From Cupriavidus basilensis OR16 (lineage in GTDB: Bacteria > Pseudomonadota > Gammaproteobacteria > Burkholderiales > Burkholderiaceae), in contig NZ_AHJE01000057.1 of NCBI RefSeq assembly GCF_000243095.1, positions 24,449 to 88,448 on the forward strand: a stretch of 64,000 nt of DNA, given 5' to 3'. Every line of letters starts with the position of its first letter. The first letter of the stretch is position 1. Made by a program: the position numbers and the translations under genes. Of this stretch, positions 1-9,671 are shown in pieces. A model generated the notes under the pieces. The model saw only the letters and a program-made list of their open reading frames with translations. It was not told the origin of the DNA and searched no databases.

Positions 1-108
1 CCCGTCGGGCGCGGCCTTGGCGACCACTTCCGCGCCGATCATGCCGCTGGCGCCCCGTCGGGCGCGGCCTTGGCGACCACTTCCGCGCCGATCATGCCGC
101 TGGCGCCC
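1..108. repeat. 53-bp tandem duplication at the window edge
   Basis: A 55-base segment beginning at base 1 recurs beginning at base 54, giving two tandem copies with a period of 53. The DNA is coding sequence of the minus-strand receptor gene. Since 53 is not a multiple of three, the second copy breaks the reading frame of that gene. Its place at the very edge makes a contig-end artefact as likely as a real duplication. Confidence 0.9.
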
Positions 109-395
109 GGCTTGTTGTCGATCACGACCGTCTGGCCGAGCGTGTCGCCCATCTTGACGCCGACCACGCGCGCCAGCAGGTCGGTGGGACCGCCCGGCGG
201 GTAAGGCAGCACCATGCGGATGGGGCGTTGCGGGAAATCATCGGCGGCACGGGCGGGAGAAGCGCCGAAGGCGGCGATGGTGGCGACGGCAGCCGTGGCC
301 AGGCTCGCCAGCAAGACCAGATGGCGTGCGTTATGGCGATGCTTGGTGCGGTGTGTACCGTGTTGCGTGTTCAGGACCCTGAATCGGAATGGCAT
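1..395 (-). CDS. Bug-family tripartite tricarboxylate receptor, 5' part only
   Basis: This is the N-terminal part of a periplasmic solute-binding protein of the tripartite tricarboxylate transporter (Bug) family. The start at 395 follows a good AAGGAGA ribosome site. A long basic N-terminus leads into a hydrophobic signal segment at about residues 26-44 with an ARA-A cleavage site. After it come the family marks: FPQRPIRMVLPYPPGG, then the region with DNKPGASG and KAAPDG. The gene leaves the window at base 1, and the 53-bp duplication there disrupts the frame. It overlaps the end of the upstream oxidoreductase gene by 25 bases, so it is the third gene of an operon with that gene and the CoA-transferase. 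The ligand is unknown, probably a carboxylate. Confidence 0.8.
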
Positions 396-1405
396 GACTT
401 TGTCTCCTTGATTTTTATCGCGACTTTGCCGATGACCTGCCGGGCTTCCAGGGCGCCCAGCGCCTCGGCCAGCCCGCTCATCGGGTACACCTTCGACACC
501 GTCGGTCGAATCTTGCCCTCGCTGGCCCAGGCGCACAGCGTGCGCATGACGGCCTGCAGCGCAGGTGCATGCTGTGCCCGCTCGTTGGCGGGGGTCCAGC
601 CGATATAGCGGCCGACAAAAAATCCATGCAGCGTCAGGTTCTTCACCAGCAGCAGGTTCAGCGGCGCTTGCGGGATGCGGCCGCTGGCAAAGCCGATGCT
701 GAGAATCCGCGCATTGGCAGCGGCCGCGCGCAGCGCCTGGTCGAACAGGTCGCCGCCTACCGGATCTACCACCACGTCGGCGCCATGCCCGCCGGTTACG
801 CGCTTGACGGCGGCGGCCAGGTCTTCCGGGGCCAGCGCATGCTGAGCGCCGCGGAGCAGGGCCTGCGCGCGTTTCGATTCGGTGCTGGCGCAGGCGATCA
901 CCTGCGCGCCCAACTGGTGGGCGATTTCCACCGCGGCCAGGCCCACGCCGGCGCCGGCGCCGAGCACCAGCACCGTTTCGCCCGGCTGCACGGCGCCGCG
1001 CCACACCAGGCCGCAGTAAGCGGTGCCGTAGGAGAGCGGGACCGGCAGGGCTTGCAGTGCGTCAAGCGTATCGGGTATGGGGTAGACCGTGTACTCCGGC
1101 AGCGTGACTTCATCGGCAAAGCAGCCCCAGTCGGCAATGGCCACCACGCGGTCGCCGGGGCGCAAGCGCGTGACGGCCGCGCCGCAAGCCACTACCCGGC
1201 CGACCGCCTCGGTGCCGGGCACGAACGGCAACGGCGGCTTGGTCTGGTAGCGTCCCGCGACCATCAGGCCGGTGGCGTGGCTCACACTTGCATATTCCAC
1301 GGCAAGCGTGACCGCGTGCGGATCCGCAAGCGCCGGCCGCGGGATGCTCGCCAGGCGGACGTCTTGTGCTTTGCCGAAGTGCTCGCAGAGCAGGGCGCGC
1401 ATCAT
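371..1405 (-). CDS. Zinc-independent MDR / quinone oxidoreductase family protein
   Basis: A medium-chain dehydrogenase/reductase of 344 residues, the usual length for NADPH:quinone-oxidoreductase-like enzymes. The N-terminal GroES-like part holds GTEAVGRVV and the DRVV strand. The nucleotide-binding half holds the glycine-rich LGAGAGVG near residue 150, followed by a GADVVVDPVGG element. The cysteine and histidine set of zinc alcohol dehydrogenases is not obvious. The protein opens with two Met codons (1405 and 1402); its start overlaps the stop of the CoA-transferase gene, and its own end overlaps the Bug receptor start, so the three are probably translationally coupled. The substrate is unknown; the neighbours suggest an enoyl- or acyl-CoA-linked reduction. 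Confidence 0.85.
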   Translation of the reverse strand: MMRALLCEHFGKAQDVRLASIPRPALADPHAVTLAVEYASVSHATGLMVAGRYQTKPPLPFVPGTEAVGRVVACGAAVTRLRPGDRVVAIADWGCFADEVTLPEYTVYPIPDTLDALQALPVPLSYGTAYCGLVWRGAVQPGETVLVLGAGAGVGLAAVEIAHQLGAQVIACASTESKRAQALLRGAQHALAPEDLAAAVKRVTGGHGADVVVDPVGGDLFDQALRAAAANARILSIGFASGRIPQAPLNLLLVKNLTLHGFFVGRYIGWTPANERAQHAPALQAVMRTLCAWASEGKIRPTVSKVYPMSGLAEALGALEARQVIGKVAIKIKETKSCHSDSGS

Positions 1406-2670
1406 GCTGTGGCTCCCGCCGTGTTTTGGCCAGCCAACGGGCTAGCCTGCCTGACAACGCCGCACTCCAGCAATCGGGCGAGCTTGTCAGGCGTTATGCC
1501 ACATTCGCGCAGCACGGCTTCGGTGTGTTCGCCGACACGCGGCGCTGCGCTCGGCGCGCGCCGCATGCCCTTGGCCGGGATGCCGGCAAACGGCAAGGTA
1601 CCCAGGCCAGCCTGCGCTACCGTCTGGAACGTCTCCTGCTGCGCGGCTTGCGGGTGGTCGAGCACTTGCCGGTAGTCGCGCACCGGCGCATGGAGGATAT
1701 CGTGCGCCTGAAGGACGCGCAGCCAGTGCCCCGTGCTCTTGCCGGCAAGCACCGCAGCCACGGCGTCCTGCAGCCACGCCGCGTGCGCCATGCGGCTGGC
1801 ATTGTCGGCAAAGCGCGCATCGTCCGCCCACGCCGGGCGATCCAGCGCCACGCACAGCCTGCCGAACTGCGCGTTGTTCAGCGCCAGCAAGGTGAGGCTG
1901 CCGTCGCTGGTGGCAAACACGCCATTCGGCGCGCTCACCGGCCCGGCAGCCACGGCGCCCTGGATGGCGTACTCGAGGATATTGTTGGCCTGCAGCGCTA
2001 CGCAGGCGTCGAACAGGTTCAGCTCGACATGTGCGCCGAGGCCGCGGCGAAAGCGCCTGCACAAGGCGGCGGCGCAGGCCTGCGCTGCATACAGGCCGGT
2101 GGCCGCGTCCGCCAGCAGCATGCCGATGCGGCGCGGCGTGCCGTCGGCCATGCGGTTGGTGTGCATGAGGCCGCTGTCGGCCTGCATCACCGAGTCCGAA
2201 GCCGGATAGTCGGCATAGGGGCCGTGCGCGCCGTAGCCGCTGATCGACACATAGACCAGCGCCGGGTTGCGCGCGCACAGCGCGGCATAGCCCACGCCGA
2301 GCCGCTCGGCAACCTGCGGCCGGAAGTTCTGCACCACGATATCCGCCTGCAGCGCGAGGTCGAACAGCAGCGCCTTGCCGGCGTCGGTGGCCGCATCGAT
2401 GCAGACGCCGCGCTTGCCGGCGTTGTACGCGATCGACAGCGCGCTATGCTCCCCGCGCACCACGCCCACATGCCTGCCCCAGTCGCCCGCCGGCGGATCG
2501 ACCTTGATGACCTCGGCGCCTTGTTGCCAGAGGATATGCGCACAATACGGGCCCGCAATGCCCTGGCTGATATCCAGGATGCGCAGGCCAGAGAAGGGCA
2601 GCTCGTCGACCGCTTCGGAAGATGAGGCGGTATGTGAAGCTAGGGCGGATTGCAGGTCGGTCTGGGACAT
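1402..2670 (-). CDS. Class III (CaiB/BaiF) CoA-transferase
   Basis: A 422-residue protein of the family III CoA-transferases, which move CoA between acyl groups through an enzyme-bound Asp anhydride. The family opening GLRILDISQGIAGPY is seen at about residues 28-42, followed by the QQGAEVIKVDPP element and the NFRP motif. A central YADYPASDSVMQA stretch should carry the catalytic Asp region. The length is normal. It heads a minus-strand operon with the MDR dehydrogenase (4-base overlap) and the Bug receptor and faces a LysR gene across 100 bases. Together they look like uptake and CoA activation of a carboxylic acid. The actual acid cannot be told from the sequence. Confidence 0.88.
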   Translation of the reverse strand: MSQTDLQSALASHTASSSEAVDELPFSGLRILDISQGIAGPYCAHILWQQGAEVIKVDPPAGDWGRHVGVVRGEHSALSIAYNAGKRGVCIDAATDAGKALLFDLALQADIVVQNFRPQVAERLGVGYAALCARNPALVYVSISGYGAHGPYADYPASDSVMQADSGLMHTNRMADGTPRRIGMLLADAATGLYAAQACAAALCRRFRRGLGAHVELNLFDACVALQANNILEYAIQGAVAAGPVSAPNGVFATSDGSLTLLALNNAQFGRLCVALDRPAWADDARFADNASRMAHAAWLQDAVAAVLAGKSTGHWLRVLQAHDILHAPVRDYRQVLDHPQAAQQETFQTVAQAGLGTLPFAGIPAKGMRRAPSAAPRVGEHTEAVLRECGITPDKLARLLECGVVRQASPLAGQNTAGATA

Positions 2671-2770
2671 CGGCAGGGATCCGGGAGTCGTAAGGTGGTG
2701 TCGGATGGCTTATGCTAGGGCGTACTCCTGGCCGTGACAATCCGCCGGCCTGTGCCACCCGTGTTGACTC

Positions 2771-3718
2771 ATGATTGACAATAATCCCAGCTTCGACCTG
2801 AACCTGATCCGGCTGTTCGTCACGCTGGTGGAGTCCAGAACGCTCACGGCCGCCGCCGCGCGCGGCGGCATGACCCGCTCCAATGTCTCGCGCCGTCTCA
2901 AGGCGCTTGAGCAGCATATGGGCGCGCAATTGATGCGGCGCACTACCCGCCATGTGGAGCTGACCGAGGCCGGGCGGCTGCTGTATGCGCACGGCGTTCG
3001 CATGCTCGATGAGCTGCAGGCGGCGGGCACCTCTATCGACAGCCTTGGCCAGACCGTGCGCGGCGACGTGCGGATCCGCCTGCCCACCGGACTCGGGCAT
3101 CTCTACCTGGCGCAGGTATTACTGGAGTTTGCCCGGCAATACCCGGCCATCTCCCTGCGCGTGCTGATCAACGACTATATCGGCGACCTGATTTCCGCCG
3201 AGGTGGATGTGGCGCTGAAGATCACCTCCCTGCCGCCGGAGGACCACGTGGCGCGCAGGATTTGCGGGGTAGGCTGGTGCCTGTGCGCAGCGCCGGCCTT
3301 CCTGGCCGAGCATGGGCCAGTGAGCCGCGCCGAGGATCTTGGCCATTGCGACCTGATTGCGCCGGCATCGCTCGGGCGGCGCTTCGATCTCAAGCTGAGA
3401 CTGGCCGGCACGCCGCTGATCCTGCGGGTCGCCCCGCGCATCCAGTCCGGCGATTATCCCTTCCTGTTCGAGTCGATGATGGCTGGACTTGGCGTTGCTC
3501 TGTTGCCGCGCTATGCGGTGTGGCAACAGATCGGCCGCGGCGAAGTGGTGGAGGTGTTGCCCGAATACGAACCCGAAGGCGTGGGCGACAGCATTTACAT
3601 GCTGACGGCGCCGAACCGGTTTCCCACGCTGGCCACCCGCACCCTGATGGATTTCATCCGGGCGCGGCTGGAGAGCCAGGCGGGCAACTGGATTGGGCGT
3701 GGAGCTGGCGGGGAATGA
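2771..3718 (+). CDS. LysR-family transcriptional regulator
   Basis: A complete 315-residue LysR regulator. The N-terminal winged helix-turn-helix covers about residues 8-68, with the typical LTAAAARGGMTRSNVSRRLK recognition region and the RTTRHVELTEAG wing. The C-terminal part is a two-lobed periplasmic-binding-like effector domain. It is divergent from the CoA-transferase operon, with 100 bases between the starts, the classical arrangement for a LysR protein controlling its neighbour. The effector is unknown but is likely the acid handled by that operon. A stem-loop with a short T run lies just past the stop. Confidence 0.92.
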   Translation: MIDNNPSFDLNLIRLFVTLVESRTLTAAAARGGMTRSNVSRRLKALEQHMGAQLMRRTTRHVELTEAGRLLYAHGVRMLDELQAAGTSIDSLGQTVRGDVRIRLPTGLGHLYLAQVLLEFARQYPAISLRVLINDYIGDLISAEVDVALKITSLPPEDHVARRICGVGWCLCAAPAFLAEHGPVSRAEDLGHCDLIAPASLGRRFDLKLRLAGTPLILRVAPRIQSGDYPFLFESMMAGLGVALLPRYAVWQQIGRGEVVEVLPEYEPEGVGDSIYMLTAPNRFPTLATRTLMDFIRARLESQAGNWIGRGAGGE

Positions 3719-3734
3719 GCGCGAGGAGCCTGGC

Positions 3735-3765
3735 GCGCCTATTGTAAAAACAGGCGCCACTTTTT
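3735..3765 (+). terminator. Probable Rho-independent terminator of the LysR gene
   Basis: A six-base stem (GCGCCT at 3735-3740 with AGGCGC at 3752-3757) closes an 11-base loop, and five T bases follow at 3761-3765. The short stem makes it of moderate strength. Confidence 0.55.
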
Positions 3766-3919
3766 AGTGACTCTGGTTTCGTGGAGCACTCGAACTGATT
3801 TGCCTGGAAATACCCTGGGCAACCAGCTGTGGCGGCTGACCGTTGGATGCTGAAGCGGATATTCGAAATACCGCCCTCCCAGGCGGCTCGCCTCGAGCAG
3901 GCGCGACTAGCCGCGCCCC

Positions 3920-4834
3920 TTACTGCGGGCCCAGCTTCTTGATCAGCGCGTCCAGCATCGCCAGCTCCTGCTCGTCCAGATCCGTCAGCGGCGCGCGGAC
4001 CGGGCCGGCGTCGTGCCCGACCAGCTTGGCCCCGGCCTTGACGATGCTCACCGCGTAGCCTGCGCGGCGGTTGCGGATGTCCAGGTAGGGCAGGAAGAAC
4101 TCGTCGATCAGGCGGTTGGTGGTGGCGTGGTCGTCGGCGGCAATCGCGCGGTAGAAGTCCATCGCCGTCTTGGGGATGAAGTTGAACACGGCCGACGAGT
4201 ACACGGGCACGCCCAGCGCCTTGTAGGCCGCGGCATAGACTTCCGCGGTGGGCAGGCCGCCCAAGTAGGAAAGGCGGTCGCCCAGCTTACGGCGGATGCG
4301 GACCATGCCTTCGATCTCGCCCACGCCATCCTTGAAGCCGATCAGGTTCGGGCAGCGATCGGCCAGGCGTTCCAGCATGTCCGCGTTGATGCGGGAATTG
4401 CCGCGGTTGTACACGATCACGCCGATATGGACCGACTTGCAGACTTCTTCAATATGGTTGGCAATGCCGTCCTGGCAGGCTTCGGTCAGGTAGTGCGGCA
4501 GCAGCAGGATGCCCTTGGCACCCAGACGCTGGGCTTCCTTGGCGTAGGCGATGGCCATACGGGTTGGGCCGCCTGCGCCGGCGAGGATGGGCACCTTGCC
4601 GGCGCAGGTTTCCACCGCGGTGCGGATGACGTTGGCGTAGTCGTCCGGCGTCAGCGAGAAGAACTCGCCGGTGCCACCGGCGGCGAACAGGGCGGTGGCG
4701 CCGTAGGGGGCCAGCCATTCCAGGCGCTCTACATAGGTCTCGGGGCGGAAGTTGCCTTGCGCGTCGAAGTCGGTCACGGGGAAGGAAAGCAGGCCTTCCG
4801 AGACGATCTGCTTGAGTTCTTGTGGTGTGGTCAT
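3920..4834 (-). CDS. kdgD: 5-dehydro-4-deoxyglucarate dehydratase (decarboxylating)
   Basis: An enzyme of the dihydrodipicolinate synthase / N-acetylneuraminate lyase superfamily, 304 residues, very like KdgD. KdgD turns 5-dehydro-4-deoxyglucarate, the shared product of glucarate and galactarate dehydration, into 2,5-dioxopentanoate with loss of water and CO2. The TIM-barrel marks are visible: GGTGEF near residue 53, YNRGN with Tyr142, and the Schiff-base lysine in GFKDG at about residue 168. The start at 4834 (MTTPQEL) was chosen by family length; earlier in-frame Met codons would add unrelated sequence. It is divergent from an MFS transporter and a galactarate dehydratase gene, which fits hexarate catabolism. 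Confidence 0.93.
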   Translation of the reverse strand: MTTPQELKQIVSEGLLSFPVTDFDAQGNFRPETYVERLEWLAPYGATALFAAGGTGEFFSLTPDDYANVIRTAVETCAGKVPILAGAGGPTRMAIAYAKEAQRLGAKGILLLPHYLTEACQDGIANHIEEVCKSVHIGVIVYNRGNSRINADMLERLADRCPNLIGFKDGVGEIEGMVRIRRKLGDRLSYLGGLPTAEVYAAAYKALGVPVYSSAVFNFIPKTAMDFYRAIAADDHATTNRLIDEFFLPYLDIRNRRAGYAVSIVKAGAKLVGHDAGPVRAPLTDLDEQELAMLDALIKKLGPQ

Positions 4835-4913
4835 GGGGGCTGGTCCTGATACCCGCAAGGGCAGGGTTGGTTCACGGGGTCTTGTGCTGGATTCTGATTG
4901 GCACAATTTCGAT

Positions 4914-4949
4914 ATACGTCATCGTACAACTAGGAATTTGAATGCGCAA
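4914..4949 (-). promoter_or_regulatory. Candidate operator and promoter for kdgD
   Basis: On the minus strand the motif TACGATGACGTAT occupies 4926-4914, 79 bases upstream of the kdgD start. The plus strand shows it within an imperfect inverted repeat, TATACG-TCAT-CGTACA at 4913-4928. A possible -35 TTGCGC (4949-4944) lies 17 bases from TACGAT, which could serve as the -10, so a bound protein would block the promoter. A near-identical motif lies before the transporter gene. Confidence 0.45.
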
Positions 4950-5205
4950 GTGTTTTTGCCCGGATGGAGGCCGTGACCCCGGCGGTGCTCGCATGGCACT
5001 TTGCCCGAAGGCGGCGGCGGTCATCTGAGACAGCCCCGGCGAGCCGTTGAGAGGGTGGAGCAGAATCTTCCCAAAGCACGGTGAAAGCTGGCTGAAAGCT
5101 TCTTGTATCCCTTTTTTTTTGGCACAGGACGCGGGAGGCGGTCACGGCTCGGCGGGCTAGAACGGTCTCGCGGAGGTGTTGCACCCAAACTCGGGTAAAC
5201 ACTTA

Positions 5206-5235
5206 ATGTTGTCGATCAACGCCGGTGCCTATAAT
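5206..5235 (+). promoter_or_regulatory. Likely sigma-70 promoter of the MFS transporter gene
   Basis: A perfect TATAAT lies at 5230-5235. Upstream, TTGTCG at 5209-5214 (15-base spacer) or ATGTTG at 5206-5211 (18-base spacer) could act as the -35. The predicted transcription start would fall on the adjoining operator-like motif. Confidence 0.5.
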
Positions 5236-5243
5236 TCGAGTCA

Positions 5244-5256
5244 TACGATGACATAT
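5244..5256 (+). promoter_or_regulatory. Candidate operator for the MFS transporter gene
   Basis: TACGATGACATAT differs by one base from the motif upstream of kdgD and points toward its own gene in the same way. It ends 84 bases before the transporter start and begins eight bases past the TATAAT box, a position suited to repression. The cognate regulator is not evident in this window. Confidence 0.45.
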
Positions 5257-5340
5257 CACGTAGCCGACCAAGCACGCGAGAAGGACGCCAGCCGCAAGCC
5301 GGTCTCCGGATCTCTCAGCCGGCTCCGTGCAGGAGACCCC

Positions 5341-6696
5341 ATGAATCTCAGCAATTCAATCAGTGTGGCCGGCGCGGCCACCCGTCGCAGCAATGTCCGT
5401 TACTGGATCCTGCTGATGATCTTCGTGGTGACGACGGTGAACTACGCCGACCGCGCCACGCTTTCCATCACCGGCCCCGCGATGCGCGCGGAGTTCGGCT
5501 TCGATGCCGTGCAGATGGGCTTTATCTTCTCGGCCTTCAGCTGGGCCTATGTGATGGCGCAGATCCCGGGCGGCTGGCTGCTCGACCGGTTTGGCGCCCG
5601 CCGCATCTACGCCTGCAGTATTTTCCTGTGGTCGCTCTTTACGCTGCTGCAGGGTTTTATCGGCGTGTTCGCCACGGTTGGCGCGGCGGTGACCACGTTG
5701 TTCGTGCTGCGATTTGCCGTGGGCCTGGCCGAGTCGCCGGCGTTCCCGGCCAATGCCAAGGTCGTGGCCAGCTGGTTTCCCACGGCCGAGCGCGGCACGG
5801 CTTCGGCCATCTTCAACTCGGCGCAGTATTTTGCCGCGGTGCTCTTTACGCCCTTGATGGCGTGGCTGACCCACGCGCTGGGCTGGCACCACGTCTATAT
5901 GTGGATGGGTGCGCTGGGCATGGTGCTGGCCGGTCTCTGGCTCAAGGTGGTGCGCAGCCCGGCGACGCATCCGGGCGTGAACCGCGCGGAACTTGACTAC
6001 ATCAAGCAGGGCGGCGGGCTGATCGAGATGAGCGGTGACGCTGGCAAGAAGGAGAAGGAAGCGCCCGGCACGCGCTGGTTCTACGTGCGCCAGTTGCTCT
6101 CCAACCGGATGTTGCTGGGCGTGTACCTGGGCCAGTATTGCATCAACGTGCTGACGTACTTCTTCCTGACGTGGTTTCCCGTGTACCTGGTGCAGGCCCG
6201 CGGCATGTCGATCCTGAAAGCCGGCTTCGTGGCTTCGCTGCCAGCGATCTGCGGCTTCCTGGGTGGCGTGCTGGGCGGCGTGATCTCCGATGGGTTCCTG
6301 CGCCGCGGCTATTCGCTGACGGTGGCCCGCAAGGTGCCGATCGTCGCCGGCATGCTGCTGTCGGTCAGCATGATTGCCTGCAATTATGTGGATAGCGAAT
6401 GGCTGGTGGTGGGCTTCATGGCGCTGGCGTTCTTCGGCAAGGGGATCGGCGCGCTGGGCTGGGCGGTGGTGGCGGATACGGCACCGAAGGAAGTGATCGG
6501 CCTGGCCGGCAGCATCTTTAACATGTTCGGAAACATCGCGGGCATCGTCACGCCGATCGTGATCGGCTATATCCTTGGCACCACCGGTTCCTTCAACGGC
6601 GCGCTGGTCTTCGTCGGCGCCAACGCGCTGGTGACCGTGATCAGCTACCTGGTGATCGTCAAGGAAATCAAGCGCGTCGAGCTCAAGCATCCCTGA
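5341..6696 (+). CDS. MFS transporter, glucarate/galactarate (ACS) family
   Basis: A 451-residue major facilitator of the anion:cation symporter family, which carries glucarate and galactarate (GudP/GarP type) across the inner membrane. About twelve hydrophobic segments are visible. The family opening VNYADRATLS follows the first membrane segment, and the loop GWLLDRFGARR matches the MFS signature between helices 2 and 3. The start at 5341 has AGGAGA seven bases upstream; upstream in-frame Met codons would add a polar stretch that is not conserved. The galactarate dehydratase gene follows after 69 bases, and kdgD is divergent, so transport and catabolism of hexarates are co-located. Confidence 0.9.
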   Translation: MNLSNSISVAGAATRRSNVRYWILLMIFVVTTVNYADRATLSITGPAMRAEFGFDAVQMGFIFSAFSWAYVMAQIPGGWLLDRFGARRIYACSIFLWSLFTLLQGFIGVFATVGAAVTTLFVLRFAVGLAESPAFPANAKVVASWFPTAERGTASAIFNSAQYFAAVLFTPLMAWLTHALGWHHVYMWMGALGMVLAGLWLKVVRSPATHPGVNRAELDYIKQGGGLIEMSGDAGKKEKEAPGTRWFYVRQLLSNRMLLGVYLGQYCINVLTYFFLTWFPVYLVQARGMSILKAGFVASLPAICGFLGGVLGGVISDGFLRRGYSLTVARKVPIVAGMLLSVSMIACNYVDSEWLVVGFMALAFFGKGIGALGWAVVADTAPKEVIGLAGSIFNMFGNIAGIVTPIVIGYILGTTGSFNGALVFVGANALVTVISYLVIVKEIKRVELKHP

Positions 6697-6765
6697 ATTC
6701 AGTGGCGCCGGCTGCGCGGGCGCAGCCCCGGCGCAGCGGCCAAGCGTTTCGCAAGGAAAAAAGAC

Positions 6766-8224
6766 ATGTCGGTGATCGATATCAAAGTAGAGCAGCCAGG
6801 CGGTTCGCAGCCGGCTGCGCAGGTGCAGGGCACTCCGCTGTACATTCGCATCCACGAACTGGATAACGTGGCCATCGTCGCCAACGATGGCGGCCTGCCG
6901 GAAGGCACGGTGTTTCCCTGCGGCCTGACCCTGCGCGAGCGGGTGCCCCAGGGCCACAAGGTGGCGCTGGCCGACCTGGCGGCCGGCGATGCCGTGGTGC
7001 GCTACAACGTGGTGATCGGCTATGCGCTGCGCGACCTGCCCAAGGGCAGCTGGGTCAATGAGCGCGTGATCGAGATGCCGGTGGCGCCCGGGCTGGACAA
7101 CCTGCCGATCGGCACGCGCGTGGCGGACCCGCTGCCGCCGCTGGATGGCTATACCTTCGAGGGCTTCCGCAATCCGGACGGCTCGGTCGGCAGCCGCAAC
7201 ATCCTTGCCATCACCACCACCGTGCAGTGCGTGTCGGGCGTGGTGGAGCACGCGGTGCGGCGCATCAAGGCCGAGCTGCTGCCACGGTATCCCAATGTGG
7301 ATGACGTGGTGGGGCTGGAGCATACCTATGGCTGCGGCGTGGCCATCGATGCGCCGGACGCCATCGTGCCGATCCGCACCCTGCGCAATATCGCGCTGAA
7401 CCCGAATTTTGGCGGCACCGCGATGATGGTGAGCCTGGGTTGCGAGAAGCTCCAGCCAGAGCGCCTGCTGCCGGCCGGCAGCTTGCCCGGCGGCCTGGAT
7501 GTGGGCGTGGTGTGCCTGCAGGACGACGAGCTTTTCGGGCGTGACCGCCAATCCCGCCGTGGGGTTTGCCACCGACCTGCTGGTGCGCGCCGGCGCCACC
7601 GTAATGTTCTCCGAAGTCACTGAAGTGCGCGACGGCATCGACCAGCTCACCGCGCGCGCCGCCACGCCGGAAGTGGCGCAGGCCATGATCCGCGAGATGG
7701 ATTGGTACGACCGCTACCTGGAAAAGGGCCGGGTCGACCGCAGCGCCAATACCACGCCCGGCAACAAGAAGGGCGGGCTGTCCAATATCGTCGAGAAGGC
7801 CATGGGCTCGATCGTCAAGTCCGGCAGCACAGCCATTACCGGCGTGCTCTCCCCGGGCGAGAAGCTCAAGCAAAAGGGCCTGATCTATGCAGCCACGCCC
7901 GCCAGCGACTTTATCTGCGGGACCCTGCAGCTGGCCGCCGGCATGAACCTGCACGTATTCACCACCGGCCGCGGCACGCCGTATGGCCTGGCCGAAGTAC
8001 CCGTGATCAAGGTGGCAACGCGCAGTGATCTGGCCCGCCGCTGGCACGACCTGATGGACGTGAATGCCGGGCGCATCGCCACTGGCGAGGCCACCATCGA
8101 GGATGTGGGCTGGGAGTTGTTCCGCTTGATGCTGGACGTGGCAAGCGGGCGCAAGAAGACCTGGGCCGAGCACCATAAGCTGCACAATGCGCTGGCGCTG
8201 TTCAACCCGGCGCCGGTGACCTGA
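6766..8224 (+). pseudogene. garD: Galactarate dehydratase (UxaA/GarD family), internal deletion and frameshift
   Basis: The enzyme dehydrates galactarate to 5-dehydro-4-deoxyglucarate, the substrate of KdgD. The first frame gives an N-terminal SAF-like domain and the region with [15 protein letters not shown] and HTYGCG. The reading then breaks near 7525-7532. It resumes in another frame at [12 protein letters not shown] and continues to a normal C-terminus at 8224. Full-length family members have about 40-50 residues here, including the GGSD element, so the break is a deletion of roughly 130-150 bases rather than a single lost base. As written the gene cannot make the enzyme. Intact flanks and many like lesions nearby suggest a sequence or assembly fault. 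Confidence 0.85.
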
Positions 8225-8490
8225 GTGTCTTGCGTGGCCTGCGCCCCTCGGAATCGTTGCCGGCGGCCGGGACCAGAGTCACGGCCGCTTTACATTCCCG
8301 CCGGACCCACCTTAAATGAGGAGGGATCCGGCCCCTCCCGGCCACCACACCTTCCGCCTTTCTCTCCCTCGGTTCGCCATGCCATCCTTCTTCCCGACAT
8401 GACGCTGGAGACGGAGAGATGCCGTTCTTCGTGGCGCGTAGCCGGCGGGACGGCCGAACCCGTATCCGGGATTCCGTCGCGAGGTGCATC

Positions 8491-9656
8491 ATGGCCGATT
8501 TGTCGAGTGAGCTGGTCAATGGGTTGAAGTCGAAACTGAGAGGCCAGGTGCTGCAACCTGGCGAGGCGGGCTATGAGGAGGCGCGGCAAGTCTGGAACGC
8601 CATGATCGACCGCCGTCCCGCGCTGATCGTCAAGAGCGCCGGCACGGCCGATGTCATCGATACCATCGTGTTCGCGCGGGACAACGGCATGCTGCTGTCC
8701 GTGCGCGCTGGCGGCCATAATATCGGCGGCCTGGCTCTTTGCGATGGTGGCGTCACGCTGGACCTGTCAGGCATGAAATCGGTGCGGATCGACCCCACCG
8801 CGCTGCGCGCCTACGTGGAGCCCGGCGCCACGCTGGGCGATTTCGACCACGAGGCGCAGGCCTTCGGCCTTGCTACGCCGCTCGGCATCAACTCCACCAC
8901 CGGTGTGGCCGGACTCACCTTGGGCGGCGGCTTCGGCTGGATCAGCCGCAAGTACGGCACCACCGTGGATAAGACCGTTTCGACGCCATGCCCGATGAGC
9001 TGACCGTATGGGCCGTGCTGCGGCTCGCGCCGCCGCTGCCGTTCCTGTCGCCCGAGACCCATGGCAAGCCCGTCGTGGCGCTGGCCATCTGCTATATCGG
9101 GCCGCCAGCGAACGGGCCGCAACTGGTCGAGCCATTGCGTCATTTCGGCACGCCGTATGGCGAGCATGTCGGGCCCATGCCGTTTGCGGCCTGGCAGCAG
9201 GCGTTCGATCCCTTGCTCACGCCCGGTGCGCGCAACTACTGGAAGTCGCACAACTTCGCCGGACTCGACGATGGCCTGCTCACGCTGTTGACGGACTACG
9301 TCAACAAGCTGCCCTCGCCGCACACCGAGATCTTTATCGGCGCCATGGGCGGGCAAACCAACCGGGTCGCGGTGGACGCCGCTGCGTATCCCAATCGCGA
9401 TAGCAACTATGTGATGAACGTGCACGGACGCTGGACCGAGCCGGCCGACGACGACGCCTGCATCGCCTGGTCGCGCGAGGTCTTCCAGGCTGCGGCACCC
9501 TACGCGCTCGGCTCGGTTTACGTGAATTTCCTGACACAGGAAGAGGGCGATCGCGTCGGCGCCGCGTACGGGCCGAACTACGCGAGGCTGGTCGAGGTCA
9601 AGCGGCGCTACGATCCCGACAACCTGTTCCGCCACAACCAGAACATCAAGCCCTGA
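8491..9656 (+). pseudogene. FAD-linked oxidase (BBE-like), internal deletion
   Basis: The N-terminal part is a PCMH-type FAD-binding domain: SVRAGGHNIGG near residue 70 is the flavin loop, and GINSTTGVAGLTLGGGFGW follows. The frame then stops soon after a GTTVDKTV stretch at about 8975-8985. Past it, another frame carries PDELTVWAVLRLAPPLP and ends with the typical C-terminal berberine-bridge domain (RYDPDNLFRHNQNI). In family members some 70 residues lie between the two pieces. The gene is therefore missing about 200-220 bases and shifted. The substrate is unknown; such flavoenzymes oxidise sugars, alcohols or aromatic compounds. The start was set at the Met beginning MADLSSE. Confidence 0.8.
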
Positions 9657-9671
9657 GCGCGCCTTTGCAGC

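Larger units (their letters stand above)
4835..5340. other. Divergent control region of the hexarate locus
   Basis: No gene was recognised in these 506 bases. They hold the divergent promoters for kdgD and the MFS transporter and the two related 13-base motifs listed separately. A run of nine T bases at 5112-5120 has no clear stem before it. Confidence 0.7.

Noticed and set aside
5104-5125. Run of nine T bases in the kdgD/MFS gap as a terminator
   Set aside because: No stable stem precedes it in either orientation, and no gene ends there.
5356-7686. 776-codon open frame antisense to the MFS and galactarate dehydratase genes
   Set aside because: The translation is His/Arg/Ala-rich with no recognisable domain; the sense-strand genes are clear.
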